Shown here in pieces: positions 11,213 to 22,804 of a DNA stretch of 64,000 nucleotides. The DNA comes from Lateolabrax maculatus (Eukaryota > Chordata > Actinopteri > Acropomatiformes > Lateolabracidae): NCBI GenBank assembly GCA_031216445.1, contig CM062204.1, positions 17,723,501-17,787,500 of the forward strand. The letters are read 5' to 3'. A program made the position numbers and the translations under genes. Below the pieces are notes generated by a model. It was not told the origin of the DNA. It did not search any database and was given only the letters and a program-made list of their open reading frames with translations. The number at the start of each line of letters is the position of its first letter. Within the stretch, counting starts at the first letter, position 1.

Positions 11213-14200
11213 CTATAGATTCACTTGAGAGAGACCGGGATTTCTAACTGTACTGTAAAAACAAGCACAGACAACACAAATACCAATGCTTGGTGGTGCT
11301 ACAGTTCAATTATTGGCTTTCTTCCTCTGAATTCAGACTCTCAGGTAGTCCCTATCCCCAGGCTCTAGCTCCCACCTCCAAACAAAGTGGTTCGATTGAG
11401 GACGTACAAAGTTGAGGATTGGATTAAAGTCATGGCTGCGGTCAAGTCAGTGAAGCAGATCGAATTTGTATGTAGACTAAGAGCAGGGTTGGGATTTTAG
11501 AAATACTGAGGTCATGAGTCCAAGTTCTCCCCTATGCACCCGCTCTCATTTTATTAATTAATGGGTTTTCCCATATCGTATTTATTCAGTTAACCGTCAT
11601 ATTCTTTGGCTTGTTAACTAAATCTCCATTGAGTATTTCCTTATTTACCTTTAGACTCTTTAAGCACTGCTAACACTTATTCAACATCAATGGTAAAAGG
11701 TTAAAACATGTTCATACTCCTCAAATTAACGCACTGTAGAGGCGATGACAGACCCAGCCCTAGTTTTAAGTATACTGAGTGTACAGTAAACCTACTGGAG
11801 TCAGCCAGTAATATGTATGTTTTTAATTCTATAATGTAAACTACCTTCAAGTTGCTAAAACACAAAAACTAAATGACCAAGGACATGACCTCAGTATCCT
11901 CAATGGTAGCTATAACGCTGCCTAAGAGTCTCTACTCAGGCGATCAAAGTCTCTCGTGCTGCCAGTGAAGAACCTGAAATTCAAGTAAACAAGCACAACA
12001 CGACAGCAAGCTGAAACTCAGCACGTCACACTCGATATCCTACACCACCGCAAACACACTGACTGGTCCTCTATAATATTACATTTCAATCCTTTAACCC
12101 GACGCACCTGAAACCATGTGATTACTGACAGAATCCCATGATGCATCATTGTTACTAACAGGGTTGGAACTGGACACTTTATGCCAAATCTCTGTGCCAT
12201 GGGTGGCAACACACACACACACACACACGCCGACGGTGCCAAATGGCCGCTATCAATCGAAGGTAAATTGACTGATAGATTTGGTTGTTTTACTTTGTGT
12301 TCCTTACATGTAGCCCTTTTAATTGAAGCCATGACTGTTTATACATGTTAAAACACACACACACCCTTATCACCTTATTTTAAAATGAGAATACACTGGA
12401 GATGTCTTGCTACTGAATAGTGATAAAAGAACACGATTCCCAGATTTCTGAGATTGCACTTAATCAAATTAACATCTTTTCATTTGTATCAATTCAAACA
12501 TGTTGATTATAGAGGCCTATAGAGACACTATGGGTGGCTAAGTCCTCTTTTACAACTTTGGTATACTTTATTTGCAAATTGAGGTCAAAGAAATGTATTG
12601 ATTAGAGCTGAGGAGACAACATGAGCATCATTACATGACCTCAGTTTGAGCTGTAACTTACCAAAGGTCACAGCGAGGTGTAAACATTTCCCTTTGAAAC
12701 ACTGGAGTCAGGCACTAATCAGGTTTTAGTTCTGTGCATATAATTGTGTTGAGAGATGAGATTTGTTGTTGATTAAACAAATCTGTTGCGTAGCCCCATG
12801 TGAACCTTTTTCCACAGGTGAAGTCTTCCTTAGGTTCTCATGCTCGCATTTAAGACTACAGACGGATGGTAGCGGCTTATTACACAAGGACTTCTACACT
12901 GGTCCAGTACACAGATTTTACATTAGAAGACGAGGAATAACTCTGGGTTTTAACCGATACTGCTGTGAAGGTCAGGAGTCACTTTATTGTGTGATATGAG
13001 GGAGATTATTAATGCTGGGAGGGTTCAATATCAGGTTATTCTGAGTATTAACTAACACTGTTGAAACTGTGATAAGCTATGGTACGAAAGTGGTTGTAAA
13101 TGTTCATATCTGTGCTGTATGTTGTCAGTCTGTTGTCTGGATACTGTGTGTTTGTCCGTCAGTCATGTTGAGTGTCACTGTAAGGTCACAAGTTTAAAGA
13201 CAAGATAGAAATTCAGTAGTTTTCTGACTGTAAATGTTCCCTGTAAACGTAACTGAAGGCACAGAAATCAGAAAATTTGACATTTATTTCCACTCATGTC
13301 CATTTTAATCAGTTATTTTTGTACCTCCAGTGTCAAATGGCATAAAGGCTGAATTTTGTTTAGTAAGTGAATTGAGAGCAGTGATCCAAGTATTCAGGAC
13401 ACTGGGGAGAATCTGCATCTAGTGCTTTAACGTTGACTCTTTAGATTTTCCCACACTTCATTCCAGCAAAGAAAATGTTGTTTACCATCACCCGCTACTT
13501 TGTCCACTTTCTTATCAAAGCCTTTGTGTAGCAGCTGAAAAGCAAGCAGGTGTTTACGCTTATGTAGGTTTGCATTCCCGTACCGCCGGGCAGGACACAT
13601 TACGCTTACTGCATTTTTGACAAAGCTGGACTTTTTAAATGTGCTTTCTTCAACACGTCTGTGTAGTGTTTCTGTAAGGATTTTTGTGTATATTGTTTAA
13701 AAAGACTGCTCACTGTAATGAAGGGAAACTCCACTTTACTTTTGTACTGTAGAGATTTAGAGAAGTCATATTGATTTTTATTGAATAGAGAATGAAGGAT
13801 GTTGGTTGTAAATGTTAAGACTTTATTCTTTGCTCTAAGTAAATGGCCTTCTTATTATTCTTTATGTCCAGTCAACAGAACTGATGAGTTGAATGGTTAC
13901 AAGGTCAAACTGAACACAGAAGACTGAACTATGAGTGAACACATTTCATTTGTTACGTGGAATCAAACTTATTAAATATCCCATTTTGGATATTAATTTA
14001 TTGAAAATGAAGAGAGGCCTGTGTGAACAAATTTAAATGGCTCGATGAACCTGATGAAATGAAGTAAATGGGCTCTCCCACTTGTGGAGCCCAAATCATG
14101 GCAGCTTGTTTTAAAATGGAAATGTGTTCTTGTTTAATTGGACTTTCTGAAAGACAGAAATCTGTGATTGTGTAATTATTTCAATGCAATGTGTCATGTA

Positions 14201-14225
14201 AATAAAATGTTTTTTTTTAAATAAA
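14201..14225 (+). terminator. Paired AATAAA poly(A) signals
   Basis: AATAAA occurs at 14201-14206 and again at 14220-14225, separated by a T-run. They are the best candidates for the 3' end of the plus-strand PRR36-like transcript. They lie about 600 bp before the stop codon of the convergent c19orf67 gene. Confidence 0.45.
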
Positions 14226-14821
14226 GCTTCTTGACTTCTTTAGAACACAACAAAAGGCTCTTAAAAATGTGTCAACTGTTGTAGAAAAATGTAAAACTTA
14301 ACAAAATATTTACAAACTCTTATAAAATCTTTTAAAACTTACATTAACACACAGAACAGAATGAAAATAATGTGCAGCAAACATTACAGTCAAATAGATT
14401 CCTCACAGTATAAAGCATATAACTACTTTTACATAACCTGACTAAAACAAAACTTTCTTTTTGAAACCAACGCTAGTCGCAGCATATTATGAAAACACAA
14501 GCCCCTTCGACGTGGAAAAACCAACAGGCCCTGAATGCATCAAGTCATTCTGGCAGAAACTGTCATATTTTACCGTCATGCAATTCCAGCTCTGTGTTTC
14601 TCCTCCCCTCATCCTGACGCACATGAAACCAGATGTTCAACCTTAGAATCTCACTTAAGCTCAACCTGTCACACATATTTGCTTAATAACCAGCTTGAGG
14701 ATTTATCTGTACTGTCCTGTGTGATCTAAATTGGTAGAGCCTCTTCCCACTTGCCGTATATCCCAGAGACAGATGCCATGTGCGCACTGATACACACATG
14801 CTCCTCCTGCAGGGCCCAACA

Positions 14822-16591
14822 TCACTCTGTTGTCTGGTGTGACAACAGCAGCTGCTGCAGGTAGTCTGTGGCACTGCAGATGGACGGCTCGCTACTGCCC
14901 AGAAACAACAGCCTGTGATAGTTGGCCTGGGGAACCTCGCACATGATCCTGAAACAAACAGGAGCACACACAAGCTAAGAAAACTGCTGCTTTAGTTATC
15001 AGACATACTGACGATGGTCTGTTTTACACTTTCAACGTGTTTAAGTATTGACTATTTAATGTGAGGAATGTCTGCTTTTGCTGGATCTATCTTTTACTCC
15101 AGAGAACACTGAGCATGGAAACGTCTCTGTAAGTAGAACCATCTACAGAAAAAATGAATGAAGAAATGTGGAGAAGTGTACCAGTCATAGATGTCCTCTG
15201 TATCGGGGTCAGGGTTCACCTGCACCCACTGACCGATGGACCACATCCGCACAACGTTACCATAAGGGGAACCTTCGCCATCCCCGTCAACCTCTGCGTG
15301 TGTGTTGGGAATGTCCTCGTAGCACAGGAAGTAACTGAATGGGACATTTGGACGTTGGTAATAAGAGATGGATAACAGTGATGGAGAGCAGCAGTAAAAT
15401 GGGCATGTCATATCAAAGGAAAAACAAAAATGTAGAGAGAATAAAAAAGAAATAGAGGATGGAGACATCATCCAGACTCACAACTCTGTGTCGCTGACTA
15501 TGCCTGCCCCCCCGTCCTCCTTCTCCCCACCCTGCTCTTTGTTCATCTGCTGCTGCTCATCATCTCTGAGTCTCTCCACGTTCCAACGCATGCGTTTGTG
15601 CAGGCCGGTGTCGACCCGGGCCAGGTACGGCGTCGGCTTGCAGTAGAGGAACGCGGTCAGCCTCAATCGATCGAGCTGACTCTGACCAACGCAGAAGTGA
15701 GACACACTGGGAATGCAAACGGGAAAGTGGGAAGAGTTAGACAGTGAGAGAATGTGAAAAAGGATTGTTGTAGCAGCAACAATCACAGGATTAGGCTGGT
15801 AGAAGGAAGAAGAAAGTAGAACAGAAGAAAACACACCAGAAGTGTTAAAATCTAACAGGAAATACCAATATAAAACAGGGAATGTGCCATATTGATTTCA
15901 TTTATTGTATTTTTAATGAGGCCACTGCCAAGCCTCAGAATGGCACATGCAGACTTGAGCAACTACACTTGGCTTCCAGATGTAATTTGCAGATATTTAG
16001 TTGACTTAAAATGGCATTACTGAATATAGCATTTGGTTGTATATAAAAGTATACAAGTTTGTAACTATGCTACTTCTACACAAGCTTGAAATATATTACA
16101 ATTTAAGCATTTAGAGGATCACTGAGTCAGGACAATTTTACTAGTTATGTGCATGTTGTCCTGCCAGGATCAACAGTTTCAGCCTATCACAAACACTTCC
16201 ACAGCATCCTGAAGCCTATACAGTACAAAGGACAGCATGTGTTTCCTCTTCTACAACCTTCCCCTGTAAGTAGGGACTGAAATTAATAAACACAACAACT
16301 GTGCTGTCATGTACCTCGAGAACATTCAGGAAGCTGTACAACAAAAGCACACCTGGAAAAAAAAGCTACAGAAACAAACTGATGTGAAGTTCCTCCAGGA
16401 ACAGAGCAACTGGAGATATTAGGAAAAGTGGATCATTCACATGAAGCCAAATGTTGCATGACAAATAAGTAAATTAACGGTTTAAATATGCGATAATTGA
16501 ATGTATTTATATATGTCTGATTAGAAGACTTTTGTACGGTTATGTTGTGAATTGTGTGTAGTTGTTCCACGTGTGTGCCTGTTCTTGCATG

Positions 16592-16634
<43 letters not shown>

Positions 16635-18254
16635 ACGTACCTATTAGGCTCGCTCTCGTCCAAACAGAGGAGACTGTAGCTGGCGTAGGTCAACACCAGC
16701 TGCTCCAACCTGTCACACAGCTGCTGAGAGAAGTCAAACAGCTGCAGGCGCTGCACACACACACACAGAACAGAAGTTTAGAGTCGACTTGTGGCCGTAA
16801 CACTATGAGGTTTTCATACACTGAACACAAATGTCCTTCTCATTCAGCAACAGATTCAGTATTCCCCACTTGAAATACTGTTTGTTCCAATGCTGGAACT
16901 ATATCAACAGTCACAATTAGTATTTCCTGTAGTTTGAATCTGAACAACAAAATCAAAACAAACAAAAAAACGAGACAACTCTCAATCTTTGTAATTCTTT
17001 TGCTATCCAAATCCACTGGCTAATTAAAACACAATGAATCACAATACAACAATAATATGCAAGATACATCAAGAGACCTGATTTTAAACAATGTTCAAAT
17101 GTTGTTAAGTTGGACTTCGACATGATCTTCCACTTACAGTTAGATTTCCACTGACTTGTCCACCAATGTTTACCAAAGCAAGGTCACTTTTGAATATTTT
17201 TTAGAAAGGATAAAAGTCTAAAAGTCACAGCCTGAGAATAATCTATTTAAAGCATTCCTCCAAAATCCTCCTGATACAGAAGGTGCTTGCTGAGTTGCTA
17301 AATTTTCTCACTCAGATTTGAGAACAGTTTTGGTTTTATTTGCCCACGTTTTGAAATGCTGCTGCCACTCCAGTACAGTGGAGGGCAATGGAGTTTTATT
17401 TGTTGTGCACAGTGCAAAAATTCAACATTTAAGGAAACTCAGCAGACAACATCTGTTTCCAGAGACAGCTAATGATGACTATCAGCAAGGCTATATATCA
17501 AGTAAGTTGGGTTAACCAGCCCTTTTTAAAAAACACCTTTACCCTTGTGTAGATATCAAAGGGCAGAGGGCTGTGCCGGGACAAGGAGCTCCTAATTGTG
17601 GATTCCAGGTGGTTAAAGTAAGGCTGACAGGTGTACAGGAAACTCGGCACTGCCGCGGCAAGGGCCTCGCTCTCTAGGTGACCCCGTCTGCAGACACAGG
17701 AAAAAAAAAAACCAATCATAAAAACAACAGAAACACCAAGGCTCCGTTGGTGCACTGCGACGAGCCGGGACCGTACCCACTGACGAGGGCGTGGTGCAGG
17801 TCATCTGCTCTGCTCATGAGGAACTGGAGCTGCAGCTGCATGGACTGGAGGCCCCCCTCCACCCCCACGACCCCCACGACCTCCAGGCAGCCGCAGGCCC
17901 CGCAGTCGCAGCTGCAGGCCGCACAGTCGCCACAGGGTGGCGCCAGAGCGACGTCCGCCAGCAACGACAGCGACTCCCCTGCACCTGAGACACAGAAAAT
18001 GACCCCAAGTAACTCCGGGATGCATTTCAAGGGGCCGCTGGGTGGGAGGATCGCGGTGGTTTGGTTGTGACAGCAAGTGTGGGGCTCAAGTGATGCGTTA
18101 GAAATGAGAGGTCCGTGTTCCACAGTGTCTGACCTCCTTGCGCGGAGTCTGGTGGCTCCTTCTCCCCGCTCGCGTCCTCCTGCAGGAGCACGGCCTCGTC
18201 GTGTTGTGGGCCCGCTGCGGGGCTTGAGCTGGGCTGCACGTCGCTGTCCGTCAT
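14822..18254 (-). CDS. c19orf67: C19orf67 orthologue (UPF0575 family), complete, seven coding exons
   Basis: Minus-strand coding exons in order are 18254-18134, 17984-17777, 17687-17543, 16750-16641, 15706-15482, 15334-15182 and 14948-14822. All introns are GT-AG and all split codons agree. The total is 1089 nt, or 362 residues plus TGA (14824-14822), against about 358 in human as I recall. Segments matching the remembered human protein include SRADDLHHALV, PSFLYTCQPYF, SQQLCDRLEQLVLTYASY, KRMRWNVE, YFLCYEDI and MWSIGQWV. The start MTDSDVQ (18254) lies just inside an exon whose acceptor is CTGCAG|CGGAGAG. The function is unknown, with no signal peptide or membrane segment. Unusual here is a seven-cysteine cluster at residues 58-73. 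Confidence 0.9.
16596..16630. repeat. (TG)n microsatellite beside the c19orf67 exon 4 donor
   Basis: 35 bp of TG. On the coding (minus) strand this is a (CA)n beginning about 10 nt after the donor at 16640. Confidence 0.9.
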
Positions 18255-18563
18255 GCTCTCCGCTGCAGACAACTTGGCATGTCTTAGGAAAGCTGCTCGA
18301 AATAAAAAAACAAACAAACAAACAAACAAACAAAAAGGCCTCATTAACAGATGGTTTTGGAGCTGCACGAGCTGTCGCGATGCTAGCGCAGCACGCGGGT
18401 TTTAGCAGAGAAACAACCCGATTTAATGACTGTTTACCAGCGGGACGCTTCTGTGTCTGACTGAATGAATGCCCGACGTAATTTAATATCTGGTCACGCT
18501 GCAGTCTGTTCATTAAAAAGTTTCTAAATAACAGAACTTTTACGTTAGCCACCTCACAGTTAC

Positions 18564-18612
18564 CTCCTCCTCGAGGCCGCGGGGTGAAGGTGTGAAAGGT
18601 CAAAGGTCACCG
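18564..18612 (-). other. Candidate untranslated first exon / promoter of c19orf67
   Basis: The first coding exon begins at a good acceptor (TTGTCTGCAG|C, 18263/18262), so an upstream exon is expected. A donor GAGGAG|GTAACT on the minus strand ends at 18564, in short CpG-containing sequence. The intron between carries an (AAAC)n run (about 18300-18336), read as a T-rich tract before the acceptor. The transcription start is not visible. Confidence 0.4.
18597..18609 (+). promoter_or_regulatory. Perfect DR1 nuclear-receptor element
   Basis: AGGTCA-A-AGGTCA, two consensus half-sites in direct orientation with one spacer base. This is the class bound by RXR heterodimers with PPAR, HNF4 or COUP-TF. 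It lies within about 50 bp of the proposed first donor of c19orf67, in its promoter or 5' UTR. Activity is inferred from sequence only. Confidence 0.55.
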
Positions 18613-18619
18613 CGGCGCA

Positions 18620-20059
18620 GCCAGAAACAACAAAACATAAATACAAGAGTTCTTTTATTTTGTGAGTTTTCCTTTTGAGTTTTCCTTTTTTAGATTAGAT
18701 CTGAAAGATTAGTTTGTGGATTAGCTAATTCTCAGAAAAATAACTCAGCACTTGCCATATCTTTCTGCTTTCCTCTGTTTTATATCATGGTAAATTAAAC
18801 ATCTTTTGGTTTTGCCCGGTTGGTTGGACAAAACAGGTTATTTAGAAATACCTCAGTGTTCTCAGTTGAACACAAAAAAAAAACAAGTTATAACTCTAAA
18901 GTAAAACATCTGAACTGTGTACACACTGGTATCCAAGATGGATCAGATTTTTAGTAAGTCATGTAGCCTACTAACATTTGTTTAGTTGAGATTTATTAAG
19001 ACAGTTTATTAAGCTGCAGGATATCAGATTTTGTGTATTTCAGCTTTGCTTGCTTGACATAATGATAATGTGAATGTAATACCGTTTAGGAAAAAGTTAT
19101 GACAATAGAAAAAGACCAAAAACTATCAAATGATCAACCTTTGAATAGCCCTTTATATTGAATAACATGTATAACAAATAGAAATATTACTTTGTGATAA
19201 CAATACAAACATTTTGCATTCTGTCCGTCTGTCCTGTGACATCCACTACATCCTCTACACTGAGCGAGGGTTTGTGTAACAAACCTTATCCTGTCCCGTC
19301 CATTTCTAAGTTAAGTTAAAAAAAAAATGTATACCTCAAAACTTAAATGTAGTCCTGTCAGGACGACAGGACAAAGAGGTGATAATTGTTTAAATTTTTT
19401 GATCAGGATCATCAGGATATCTGTTCTCCCTGTCATGAATCATTACTACCTTCTCATCACTTGACTTACAACAAATTGAATCAGTAGTTGTGGATACATT
19501 TGTAGTTATCTCACAGTATCCTCTTCACTCACAGCAAGTTGAATCATCCTCAGTGCTGACTGTAAGTGACTCAGCGTGTTTCACTGTATTGTCAGTTGTG
19601 ATATTATAGATTTTCATGCCACGTATTTATAGGATACAAAATGTGTATCCTGGAGCATTGGGGGTTACTCTCTGGTTCTTTCTGCAGGCTGATTTTCATC
19701 ATGCAAATCAGTTACGCAAATGTGGTTCAGTTCAACTTCTCTATCAGATCTACAAAACACACCCACTCATAGCAGCATAACCATACCTGACCATAATATG
19801 AGTTTCTCTCACACACCAACACACACATTTGTGTTGAATGAGATCTACTTCAGTTGTGCTTTAGAGCATCTTTTATTGACCTAAACAGACTTACATAGAC
19901 TTACTAACAGACTTAAAACTTAATCCATCCAAAACCTAATTTCAGTTGTTTACTCTGTCTTGTACTTGGATTATTTTTTACAATAGGGCATTCTTTTTGA
20001 AAATGGCCAAAATGGCCAAAACATTTTTTTTCACATTCATGTCACTTTTTATAGTAGTA
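18620..20059. other. Intergenic sequence between divergent c19orf67 and pkn1
   Basis: AT-rich, with no supported exon or RNA gene. A fragment at about 18813-18880 (GGTTGGTTGGACAAAACAGG) resembles part of the GGGCTGCAACTAA-type dispersed repeat found elsewhere in the window. Confidence 0.5.
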
Positions 20060-20465
20060 GCAGTCCATTAAAGTAAAGGATTATGTATGAGGAAAAGTAC
20101 TCATATTGCAGAATGGCCCATTTCAGAATAATGTATATTATATTACTGGACTAAATGTGTTGATTGTGTAAGCATCACTTTAATGTTGCGGCTGGTAATG
20201 GCTCATTGTAATTACTTATAAACTGCCAGGTAGCTTGTGCATTTCCCCCTTACCTTATCTTAACCTATAATAATAGATCATCATCATTTATTAGTTGTTT
20301 ATATTTTGTATTATTGATCTGAACCTGCAAAGTAACTAAATGTATGTAGTGGACTAAAAAGTAGGCTACAGTATCTCCCTCTCAGATGTAGTGGAGTAGA
20401 AATCTAAAGTTATAAAACTGAAGTAGAGTGCTTTCAAAAGGGCGACAATACTTCCTCCTGTATTT
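20060..20465. repeat. Dispersed teleost-type repeat upstream of pkn1
   Basis: The AGCAGTCCATTAAAGTAAAGG start and the later GTAGTGGACTAAAAAG and CAGATGTAGTGGAGTAGAA phrases match, from memory, a high-copy element of percomorph genomes. It has no open frame and no clear inverted ends. It stops about 100 bp before the GC-rich pkn1 promoter. The family name is not assigned. Confidence 0.5.
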
Positions 20466-20699
20466 TTTTAGTGTACTTCTGTGTTCCTCCTGGTAGACAG
20501 GGCGCCTCCTCCATGTTTGCTCTCATTAACACATTCAACAGTTGCCCCACTGCGCGCTACAGTCCACAGCGTTAACCGGTGCAGGTCACATGACACATCC
20601 GGGCGCGCCCCCGACGCCCAGCCCCTGGACCAATGAACGCCCGTCGGGCGGCGTTGGTCGGAGCCGTCGGGAGCGCGCAGCCGCGGGACCTCCGGCGTA

Positions 20700-20702
<3 letters not shown>

Positions 20703-20741
<39 letters not shown>
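20703..20741. repeat. (GT)n(GC)n tract in the pkn1 promoter/5' UTR
   Basis: About 33 bp of GT running into GCGCGCG. Alternating purine-pyrimidine, with potential to form Z-DNA. Confidence 0.9.
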
Positions 20742-20955
20742 CCGTCAGTTACCCGCCGCTGGACCGAGCCGAGGTGCCGTGTCCTCACACTCCCGGTGCA
20801 CCGAGACGGAGGACGGTGTCCGCCAGCCAGCCAGCGCGGCTCGGACTTCAGCCCGCGGGACATTTAACGGACAGATAATTTCTTTTGTCCCTCGGTTTTT
20901 TTTTTTTTTTTTCTCCTCTCTTCGTCTCGTGAAGGACTGACAGGCGGCTGTTTCT

Positions 20956-20958
<3 letters not shown>

Positions 20959-20994
<36 letters not shown>
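20959..20994. repeat. (TG)n tract in the pkn1 5' UTR region
   Basis: 36 bp of TG immediately before the first ATGTGA element. Confidence 0.9.
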
Positions 20995-20995
<1 letters not shown>

Positions 20996-20996
20996 C

Positions 20997-21181
20997 ATGT
21001 GATACGGAGAAGAGACCGAGGCGTGTTACCGGGACAAGGGGACCGGGAAGACGGGGCTTTCTTTCATCGTCCGTGGATGTGACTCCTCGGGTCCAGCAGG
21101 ACATGACGGAGGAGCGCCGCCGCTGGATTTGGAGGGGCTCCTGCTAGCTGTTGAATGGCGAGCGCTCAGAGAACAAGATGA
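20997..21181 (+). promoter_or_regulatory. Cluster of upstream AUGs in the pkn1 leader, including two AUG-stop elements
   Basis: ATGTGA start-stop elements occur at 20997-21002 and 21077-21082. A 14-codon uORF (MTEERRRWIWRGSC) runs 21103-21147. An 8-codon uORF runs 21155-21181, and its stop overlaps the ATG of another uORF at 21178 (ATGA). They matter only if transcription starts upstream of about 21000. None is in a position to extend the PKN1 frame. Confidence 0.4.
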
Positions 21182-21579
21182 ACAATGACTGCGGGGCTCC
21201 GCCGGTTTGTCTCCGATGCTGTGTCCAGGCGTCTGTTTTTATTCTTTCTTTAAAAAAAAAAAAAACGCGTGGACAGTGAACGCAGTTTTATTTGCGTGAA
21301 GTGCGGGCTAGCGCTGGTTTAAGCACGTTGAAACGCACGGGGAGGATCAATTCAGGCGCGGCCAGGCAAGCCAACAATGCGGATTAGCTCTTGACTGTTT
21401 GCCTTTGTGTCAGTACGGACTGTTTGTCTAAAGTTCAGATAACACTCGCAGGACAAAGAGCCGGCGCCTTTTCACCAATTCTCATTGTGCTTTATTGTCC
21501 TGGAAAGGAGACAGTTCGTTGACGTGAGGTGCACAGGTTGTCTGTCAAACTGTCTGAAAACGCAGCAACAGGGACAACG

Positions 21580-21600
21580 ATGGCGAACGACTCCATACAA
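21580..21600 (+). CDS. pkn1: pkn1 coding exon 1 (MANDSIQ)
   Basis: ATG at 21580 is followed by six codons and a strong donor CAA|GTAAGT. The seven residues MANDSIQ parallel human MASDAVQ, and phase 0 joins directly to [14 protein letters not shown] at 47836. The context ACAACGATGG is Kozak-like only at +4. The homology of these few residues together with the donor is what fixes the start. Confidence 0.85.
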
Positions 21601-21683
21601 GTAAGTTGATAAAAGTTGGACTTAATTTAACTCGTCTTCATCTTGGATCTTGGGTGGTCTTCTGACTCTTTCTCTTTATGTCT

Positions 21684-21720
<37 letters not shown>

Positions 21721-22756
21721 CTCCTCACATTAATACTTGGGTGGTTCCCATCTTTTTGGGGGGGCTTGTGACCCCCTGGGCTATATGATGCCATGTCTGC
21801 TTGTGCCCCCTCATCACATGGCCTTAGTTGTAAGCAAATCAGCCAAAGAGTGATTCTGCCTTCTCAGATTTGCTTTGAAAGATGTTCATAGGCTGTAGAG
21901 GTGAAAGTGTTCCATACTTCATAAACAAAAGCAGAAATCAGGGATAACCCTGAGATTTAACTTTGGTCCCGACCCTCAAGTTGGGAACCAGTGCTGCCCA
22001 CCACTAATTAGATAAAAATCCATTAGAGAACAGGTAGGTGTTGAAATATAACTATACAAAATTACATTGTTGTACGGTGGTCAAGTAACACCATTGAGGA
22101 GATTCAAACGACTTAAGAAAAGCATTAACAGGGCCGTCTGTTATTGTATTTTTTAAGTGGGTGGAAGAAATATTCCTGATTTGCTTGGGGGGCTCCCTGG
22201 AGGCTTCTCGAGGACCTTTGCTGGCCCTTGGACCCCACTGTGAGGAGCCACCAACCACTCAGTTGAATTGGAAATGGATAGTTTGTGTCTTGTTAATAAT
22301 GTATGATGGGACACTTTCTGGTTCTGGAGAGGGCTTGTGCCGAGAGCTCCAGCAGTGCTCAGTCTCCTTGGTGTTGTACTGGATTGCATTTGCCATGATG
22401 TGTGAGTGTGTGTGTGTGTGTGTGCGTGCAGGCGTGTGTACGTGTGTGTGTGTGTTTGCGGACACAGAGAGAGTAAAGGGAGGTGCATGTAGGCACAATA
22501 GTGGTGTTTGTTGTAAAACAACGCACATTACACACCATTCTCAATTCCATTAGGGATTACTCGTTCATGAAAGCATTGGCAAACGGGGTGAATGCTTACT
22601 TTGCATTTTGTTTGGAATAGTTGTTGTAAAACACCCACATTTCCTGATGTAGAATGTGGGCACTAAGTAAATTGATCTTTGCTTTGCTGCCACTAAGCTT
22701 AGAGTGACACTATCAAGTCAAACATATACGTGACATTTTATTTTGACATCCTTAAG

Positions 22757-22804
<48 letters not shown>

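Larger units (their letters stand above)
10346..14240 (+). other. Presumed long 3' UTR / downstream region of the PRR36-like gene
   Basis: Nearly 3.9 kb separates the stop codon from paired AATAAA signals at 14201 and 14220. It contains no supported exon. It holds two MITE-like elements (10567-10869 and 10905-11212) and a short (CA)n near 12209-12228. Whether one transcript spans all of it is unknown. An earlier AATAAA at 11088-11093 lies inside the second MITE and could end a shorter transcript. Confidence 0.4.
20560..21579 (+). promoter_or_regulatory. pkn1: GC-rich promoter and 5' UTR of pkn1
   Basis: Base composition rises sharply and CpG becomes frequent from about 20570. Visible elements are GTCACATGAC (20585-20594), an E-box/M-box-like palindrome, and CCAAT (20630-20634). 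No TATA box is evident, as is usual for CpG promoters. Two long (GT)n tracts (20703-20735, running into GCGCGC, and 20959-20994) lie inside it. The start site is unknown, so the border between promoter and 5' UTR cannot be drawn. Confidence 0.55.

Noticed and set aside
17716..18603. A continuous 295-codon minus-strand open frame
   Set aside because: It reads through two introns of c19orf67. Only its 3' part (from 17984) is coding, and its start is not an ATG. The spliced model explains the conserved segments and gives the right length.
20468..21104. Frames with poly-His-Thr or poly-Cys-Val
   Set aside because: Translations of (CA)n/(TG)n repeats. The same artefact recurs at most microsatellites in the window.
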